From Planctomycetia bacterium (lineage in GTDB: Bacteria > Planctomycetota > Planctomycetia > Pirellulales > Thermoguttaceae), in contig JAUNBG010000030.1 of the NCBI GenBank assembly GCA_030527205.1, forward strand, positions 1-39,482: 39,482 nucleotides of DNA, written 5' to 3'. The notes beneath the pieces are model-generated. The model ran no database searches. It had not been told where the DNA came from and worked only from the letters and a program-made list of their open reading frames with translations. Shown one piece after another: positions 35,863-39,482 of this stretch (the stretch's first letter is position 1; each line of letters begins with the position of its first letter). The translations under genes and the position numbers were made by a program.

Positions 35863-36936
35863 TTATTTAATAACAATCCATTGACCGCATTTTTGAGCTG
35901 ATTCATGCGCCGCATAACAAAGTCGAACATTTCGCCAGCCTTCCTCGGCGCAAAGAGGCGTTCCCATTAAAATTGATTTCGCATGATGATCAATGACCCC
36001 TTGATAAATATTGGGAGACGGAAAATCAGCAAGCGCTATTTTGTCCTGATTTTTAAAGAAATCAACTTCCAAACGAATGGGAAGCGGTTCATCTGCATAA
36101 CCGGAAAGTTGAAACATTGTCCCGAAAGCGCGCAAAACGGCTTCTGAACCATATATTTCATAGCCCAGATTTGAAAGAGTTCCTCCCAACCCGCCGCGCA
36201 AATCGCTAAAAGAGGCTCGAATCGAACCGGTCAACCCCGATCTCATTTTAAAACGAATAAAAGCCCCATCTTCGACCTCAATGTCGAGAAGTTTCGGATA
36301 ATATACAGCGGCAACTTCTTCTATGAAATCGTTAAACAAAAACTCCGCCATATAAAAGCAATGACTGGCAACGTCGCCGATGGGACCGCCCAATTCCAAT
36401 TCGTTACTGCAGCGCCAGGTTGCCGCTTCTGAAGGGTCAAAACCGTATCCAAATTCCATATGAAAACAGGAATCATTGATTTTTCCCAATTTATTCGCTT
36501 CAATAAAATCTTTCGCGCAAACATTCAGTTGATTATAAACCATCATATGATCAACCGAAAGCGAAAGATGTTTCGTAATTGCCAATTTCATTAAAGTCGC
36601 GGCATCTTCCGGAGTTGTTGCCAACGGTTTTTCGACGATAACATGTTTGCCCGCGTTCATTGCTGCGGTTGCCAGGGGAGCATGAGACAAATTATTGGTT
36701 GTTATAAAAACCGCTTGAATTTCCGGATCGTTAAGAATCGCGTCTGTATTGTCGAACCATTTTAAACCCAAACTTTCAACGGCAGATTTGCGATCCGGAT
36801 TCAGATCAAAGGCTCCTGTTAATTGAAAAAATTCCGAAGGCGAAAATCGCGATGAATCGCAAGAAAAACCTTCTTTCGCAATCCTATTCTCTGCAATTCC
36901 TCCAAATCCAATAAGAGCATAATTGATTTTTTGCAT
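35863..36936 (-). CDS. Gfo/Idh/MocA-family NAD(P)-dependent oxidoreductase
   Basis: The family oxidises or reduces sugars, inositols and related compounds with NAD(P). The 357-aa protein opens with a Rossmann motif (YALIGFGGIAENRI), then AVFITTNNLSHAPLATAAMN and the family's EKP motif (HVIVEKPLATT), and a C-terminal beta-sheet domain with GGPIGDVASHCFYMAEFL. The ATG at 36936 has AAAGGG upstream and gives a normal N-terminus; 77 open codons before it do not resemble the family. No sugar pathway genes are next to it, so the substrate is open. The 3' end touches a copy of the 110-bp repeat. Confidence 0.88.
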   Translation of the reverse strand: MQKINYALIGFGGIAENRIAKEGFSCDSSRFSPSEFFQLTGAFDLNPDRKSAVESLGLKWFDNTDAILNDPEIQAVFITTNNLSHAPLATAAMNAGKHVIVEKPLATTPEDAATLMKLAITKHLSLSVDHMMVYNQLNVCAKDFIEANKLGKINDSCFHMEFGYGFDPSEAATWRCSNELELGGPIGDVASHCFYMAEFLFNDFIEEVAAVYYPKLLDIEVEDGAFIRFKMRSGLTGSIRASFSDLRGGLGGTLSNLGYEIYGSEAVLRAFGTMFQLSGYADEPLPIRLEVDFFKNQDKIALADFPSPNIYQGVIDHHAKSILMGTPLCAEEGWRNVRLCYAAHESAQKCGQWIVIK

Positions 36937-37256
36937 TTGCGTTCCCTTTCCAAAATGAATATTCATGAGATACAGATCTCGACTCGATTGATCAAATTGA
37001 AATCTCTGAATTCCTGTTGAAAATCCCGTTTGTATTCGTAACCCCGAAACAAACGGGCAAAAAGAGCCAAGGCAAATCCTGACGCCCATTCCAAATTCAG
37101 TATCAATTCCTTTTTTGTTAACAGAAACAACGCGTCGATAAGGAAATGTGCCGTCGTTGATACGCAAACCTGTTTAAAAACTCAAAGCCAATAACAAGAA
37201 AAATCAAATCGCTTCAGGGAATAAAAAGTCAAAATTGTAATAGGAATACAAATTTC
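36937..37256. other. Intergenic region upstream of the Gfo/Idh gene
   Basis: About 320 bases containing the best-formed copy of the 85-bp dispersed repeat (37015-37100) and no supported gene. The promoter of the oxidoreductase gene is expected here. Confidence 0.5.
37015..37100 (+). repeat. ~85-bp dispersed repeat with a hairpin
   Basis: It begins TGTTGAAAATCCC and ends CCTGACGCCCATTCCAAATT. CCCGTTTG (37025-37032) pairs perfectly with CAAACGGG (37050-37057). The ends match 23173-23258 and the left half matches 39136-39210 and 15647-15690. Confidence 0.55.
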
Positions 37257-37604
37257 TTAATAAATACTTTTGGTCGCAATAACCGGAACGCCTGTTCCAA
37301 GAAGATCAGCAATAAGAATCTCTCCTGAATGAATCGGTTTTCGAACTTGTAATTGATTAATTCTTTTCATCGCCTCAAAAAGAAGCGGTTTAGGAATTGC
37401 AGCGGCTGTTCGGACGGGAAGCATTTCCGAATCTTCAAGACGAACTGTTGTTGTTAAAACGCGAGTCGGATTAGTTATTTCGTTACGCCCATAAGATTCG
37501 CCTCGTTTGCAGCGATTTCCGGAAACAACGCCTGTTTCTGTATCGACGCAAAGAGAACAACCCTGAGGGCAAACAATGCAGGTTAATTTTTTGATTTCTG
37601 ACAT
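37257..37604 (-). CDS. DUF1667 small cysteine-rich protein
   Basis: A 115-aa protein matching the DUF1667 pattern: TCIVCPQGCSLCVD gives C9, C12, C16 and C19, then GNRCKRGESYGRNEITNPTR with C32, RVLTTTVRLED, and the C-terminal block GTGVPVIATKS. In other bacteria it is usually encoded next to a GlpA-like dehydrogenase and an FAD/NAD oxidoreductase of the type found just upstream here, and is thought to be an Fe-S accessory subunit of that complex. It starts 45 bases after the oxidoreductase stop, so they form an operon. No strong ribosome binding site is visible. Confidence 0.88.
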   Translation of the reverse strand: MSEIKKLTCIVCPQGCSLCVDTETGVVSGNRCKRGESYGRNEITNPTRVLTTTVRLEDSEMLPVRTAAAIPKPLLFEAMKRINQLQVRKPIHSGEILIADLLGTGVPVIATKSIY

Positions 37605-37649
37605 TTTAAGCGTTGACCTGTCCGCAAACTTTTTTCTGATTCAATTATA

Positions 37650-39035
37650 TTACATTTCTTCAAGCGAAACAACAAGAGAATCGGTAATATTCTGAAGATC
37701 TTCCTGAGTTAAGGTTATATATTCCATTTCCGCAGGAACAAGTCGTTGACGTTTAAACGAACGAATGACTCGGTCGCCGCTTTGAACAACGATTTGTTTG
37801 TTACGAAAAACATTGGAAACCCGAAAAAAAATGCCGATTGATTCCGACAAATCATTTTTATTCAATCGTTGAGGAACTGTATAATTAACTCCATTCCCAT
37901 TTAAAATCGAAATAAAATCGCAATCCTTTGATTTTTGAGATTGTCTTTCAAAATGTTCTTTTCGTTCATTTTCTTTCGAAAAACTTTGAGGAATATCCTG
38001 TTTGCTCCGAAGATTTAAAATATATTGCGCTGCATTGCGACCGGCGCTCTGGGATTCTTCTGTTACAAAATCGACAAGATCATGAACATGAAGAACATTT
38101 CCGCAAGCAAAAACGCCAGCAAGACTCGTCTCTTGGTTTTGTGAGACAACCGGCCCATTGGTTCGTCGATCCAATTCGAGTTTTGCCATTTTGGAAAGCT
38201 CATTTTCCGGAATCAAACCAACGGAAAGCAGAAGCGTATCGCAATCGAATTCTTTCTCCGTTTCAGGAATCGGGCGGCGATTCTCATCAACTTGCGCAAT
38301 GACGACTTTTTCGAGACGTTGTTTGCCTTTAACATCAACAACCGTATGCGAAAGAAAAAGCGGAATATCGAAATCATGAAGACATTGAACAATATTTCGC
38401 GTCAAGCCATTAGAATAAGGCATTAATTCGATAACCCCCAGAACTTTGGCCCCTTCAAGCGTCATTCGTCGAGCCATAATCAATCCAATATCGCCCGATC
38501 CGAGAATAACAACGCGACGCCCAACCATATAACCTTCCCGATTCATATAACGCTGAGCCGTCCCCGCTGTAAAAATGCCGCTGCTGCGATCGCCTGGAAT
38601 CCCAATTGCGCCGCGCGTTCGTTCCCGACAGCCCATCGCCAAAATAATGGCCGTCGCTTGAATCGTTAAATAACCTTGTTGGGAATTGATTGCATGAATC
38701 AATAACGAATCTTGTTCCGCTTCGGAGAATTCATCCAAATGATCTTCGTCCCGCAATTCAAAGTCGAGAACCATTGTTTGAAGAAAAACGTCAATATTCG
38801 TCTCTTGAACTTTTTTAATGAAACGCTCTGCGTATTCAGGACCGGTCAATTCTTCTTTAAAGATATGAAGTCCGAAGCCATTATGAATGCATTGATTTAA
38901 AATTCCTCCAAGTTCATAATCTCGTTCGAGAATCAAAATTCGCTGGATTCCATTATTCCAAGCTTCTGTTGCTGCGGCTAGACCAGCAGGACCTCCGCCG
39001 ATAACAACGAGATCATATTGCAATGTTTTTTCCAT
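37650..39035 (-). CDS. FAD/NAD(P)-dependent oxidoreductase, partner of DUF1667
   Basis: A 461-aa pyridine-nucleotide-disulfide-type flavoprotein with two dinucleotide-binding motifs: GGGPAG (13-18) for FAD and GSGDIG (179-184) for NAD(P). Other blocks are GGILNQCIHNGFG, ILAMGCRERTRGAIGIPGDR and GVFACGNVLHVHDLVDFVTEE. These are typical of the oxidoreductase coded with glpA-like and DUF1667 genes, where the complex probably passes electrons from glycerol 3-phosphate or a similar donor. No GlpA-like gene is in the window. Residues about 345-380 form a charged insertion. The start at 39035 gives the canonical N-terminus, with GAAGAT before the ATG. Confidence 0.9.
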   Translation of the reverse strand: MEKTLQYDLVVIGGGPAGLAAATEAWNNGIQRILILERDYELGGILNQCIHNGFGLHIFKEELTGPEYAERFIKKVQETNIDVFLQTMVLDFELRDEDHLDEFSEAEQDSLLIHAINSQQGYLTIQATAIILAMGCRERTRGAIGIPGDRSSGIFTAGTAQRYMNREGYMVGRRVVILGSGDIGLIMARRMTLEGAKVLGVIELMPYSNGLTRNIVQCLHDFDIPLFLSHTVVDVKGKQRLEKVVIAQVDENRRPIPETEKEFDCDTLLLSVGLIPENELSKMAKLELDRRTNGPVVSQNQETSLAGVFACGNVLHVHDLVDFVTEESQSAGRNAAQYILNLRSKQDIPQSFSKENERKEHFERQSQKSKDCDFISILNGNGVNYTVPQRLNKNDLSESIGIFFRVSNVFRNKQIVVQSGDRVIRSFKRQRLVPAEMEYITLTQEDLQNITDSLVVSLEEM

Positions 39036-39135
39036 TGATCTTCATTCAAGAGAAAACGGGTTAATCAGATCATTTTACGATGAGCAATGATACTCAAGCA
39101 GCTGAATAGCGAATCGCAACAAGCTTGAGTCTTTT

Positions 39136-39210
39136 TAAATCCCGATTTTTTGTATTCGTGACCCCGACAATAGTTCGTATTACGCAAAAACAAAGTCGGT
39201 CGCCCATTAT
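39136..39210 (+). repeat. ~85-bp dispersed repeat, copy near the right end
   Basis: TAAATCCCGATTTTTTGTAT followed by TCGTGACCCCGAC matches the left half of the element at 37015, and GGTCGCCCATTATG its right end; the middle differs. Confidence 0.45.
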
Positions 39211-39260
39211 GACATTGGACTCTATTATATTCAATAAATTAACTCAATCAACTGTGTTCT

Positions 39261-39482
39261 TTAATCTTCCTCAAAATCATTGGGACGCTTCTTTTGGCCA
39301 AAAATGCGAGCAGAACGACGATAACCCCCGCCCGAATCATTTTGATGCCGACCCTGACGCCCAAAACCTTGGCGATTCGGCGTTTTTTCATCTCGATATT
39401 TGGCTCCAAAAGAACGATTATCCCGATCCGAATCCCGGCGTTTGAAATCCCGCTGATCCGAATCCCGACGTTTGAAATCGCG
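39261..39482 (-). CDS. C-terminal tail of an Arg/Asp-rich, probably RNA-binding, protein (partial)
   Basis: The minus strand is open from the window edge to a TAA at 39261-39263, giving the last 73 residues. They are rich in Arg, Asp, Lys, Gly and Gln, with two tandem copies of RDFKRRDSD(Q/R), then RQGFGRQGRHQND, GGGYRRSARIFGQKKRP and an acidic end NDFEED. Basic, disordered tails of this kind are common on DEAD-box RNA helicases and on rRNA pseudouridine synthases; which one cannot be told, as the catalytic part lies outside the window. The 30-base DNA repeat encoding the first part is at 39426-39482. Codon use matches its neighbours. Confidence 0.7.
   Translation of the reverse strand, partial: RDFKRRDSDQRDFKRRDSDRDNRSFGAKYRDEKTPNRQGFGRQGRHQNDSGGGYRRSARIFGQKKRPNDFEED

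Noticed and set aside
36937..37167. 77-codon extension of the Gfo/Idh protein
   Set aside because: It is encoded by the 85-bp repeat region, and the Rossmann motif normally starts within ten residues of the true start.
1..39482. CRISPR array
   Set aside because: The repeats seen are either dispersed, 309-bp tandem or short coding repeats; none shows short repeats with regular unique spacers, and no cas gene is present.
1..39482. tRNA or rRNA genes, prophage or transposase genes
   Set aside because: I looked through the intergenic gaps for cloverleaf arms with a TTCGANTC-type T loop and for recombinase or phage proteins and found none that hold up.

Overview
The window looks like a chromosomal segment of an AT-rich planctomycete. 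The strongest marker is a pair of DUF1559 prepilin-like genes with the N-terminal [20 protein letters not shown] signature and C-terminal H-X9-DG motif, a family expanded almost only in Planctomycetota. Small TTG/TGC-type lipoproteins, large secreted sugar-active enzymes and an MJ0042-type zinc-ribbon membrane protein fit this. A 2-oxoacid:ferredoxin oxidoreductase, a LutB-type Fe-S protein and a NifU scaffold suggest an anaerobic or microaerobic lifestyle. Placement below phylum (perhaps a gut or sediment relative of Thermoguttaceae) is a guess.

Layout. 1-2361 (+): rlmN followed at once by a prenyltransferase/squalene-oxidase-repeat protein. 2362-2887: non-coding, with a cluster of hairpins. 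2888-10048 (-): a very large secreted glycoside-hydrolase-like protein, cdsA and lutB. 10314-10665: a dispersed structured repeat, then a secreted FAS1-domain protein with a cysteine-rich insertion (+). 11926-14751 (-): a large helical-repeat exported protein. 15810-20747 (+): proS, a secreted C69 peptidase and nifU. 20963-26010 (-): a GH36-like alpha-galactosidase and an HpnN/MMPL-type RND transporter. 26571-28262 (+): a DegP/HtrA protease. 28286-28892: two tandem copies of the dispersed repeat. 28926-39035 (-): a fused beta-gamma 2-oxoacid:ferredoxin oxidoreductase, two [DUF1559 + lipoprotein] pairs, a zinc-ribbon membrane protein, a Gfo/Idh/MocA oxidoreductase, and a DUF1667 + FAD/NAD oxidoreductase pair. 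39261-39482 (-): the C-terminal tail of an Arg/Asp-rich, probably RNA-binding, protein cut by the window edge.

Most genes are housekeeping or single-gene units; I see no phage, transposase, CRISPR array, tRNA or rRNA. The least explained content is non-coding. (1) A ~309-bp repeat family with several internal stem-loops (partial at 1-74, diverged at 10314-10665, tandem at 28286-28892). (2) A ~110-bp repeat with AAGTTCT/AGAACTT ends and a GCGGAC...GTCCGC core; two of its three copies begin 2-3 bases after a stop codon, in the same orientation as the gene. (3) A degenerate ~85-bp repeat in intergenic gaps. The two DUF1559/lipoprotein pairs share about 80 identical bases at their 5' ends, and one carries a nine-G run next to codon 8 that could act as a phase-variation switch. 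All calls were made by reading the sequence; no database search or folding program was run.
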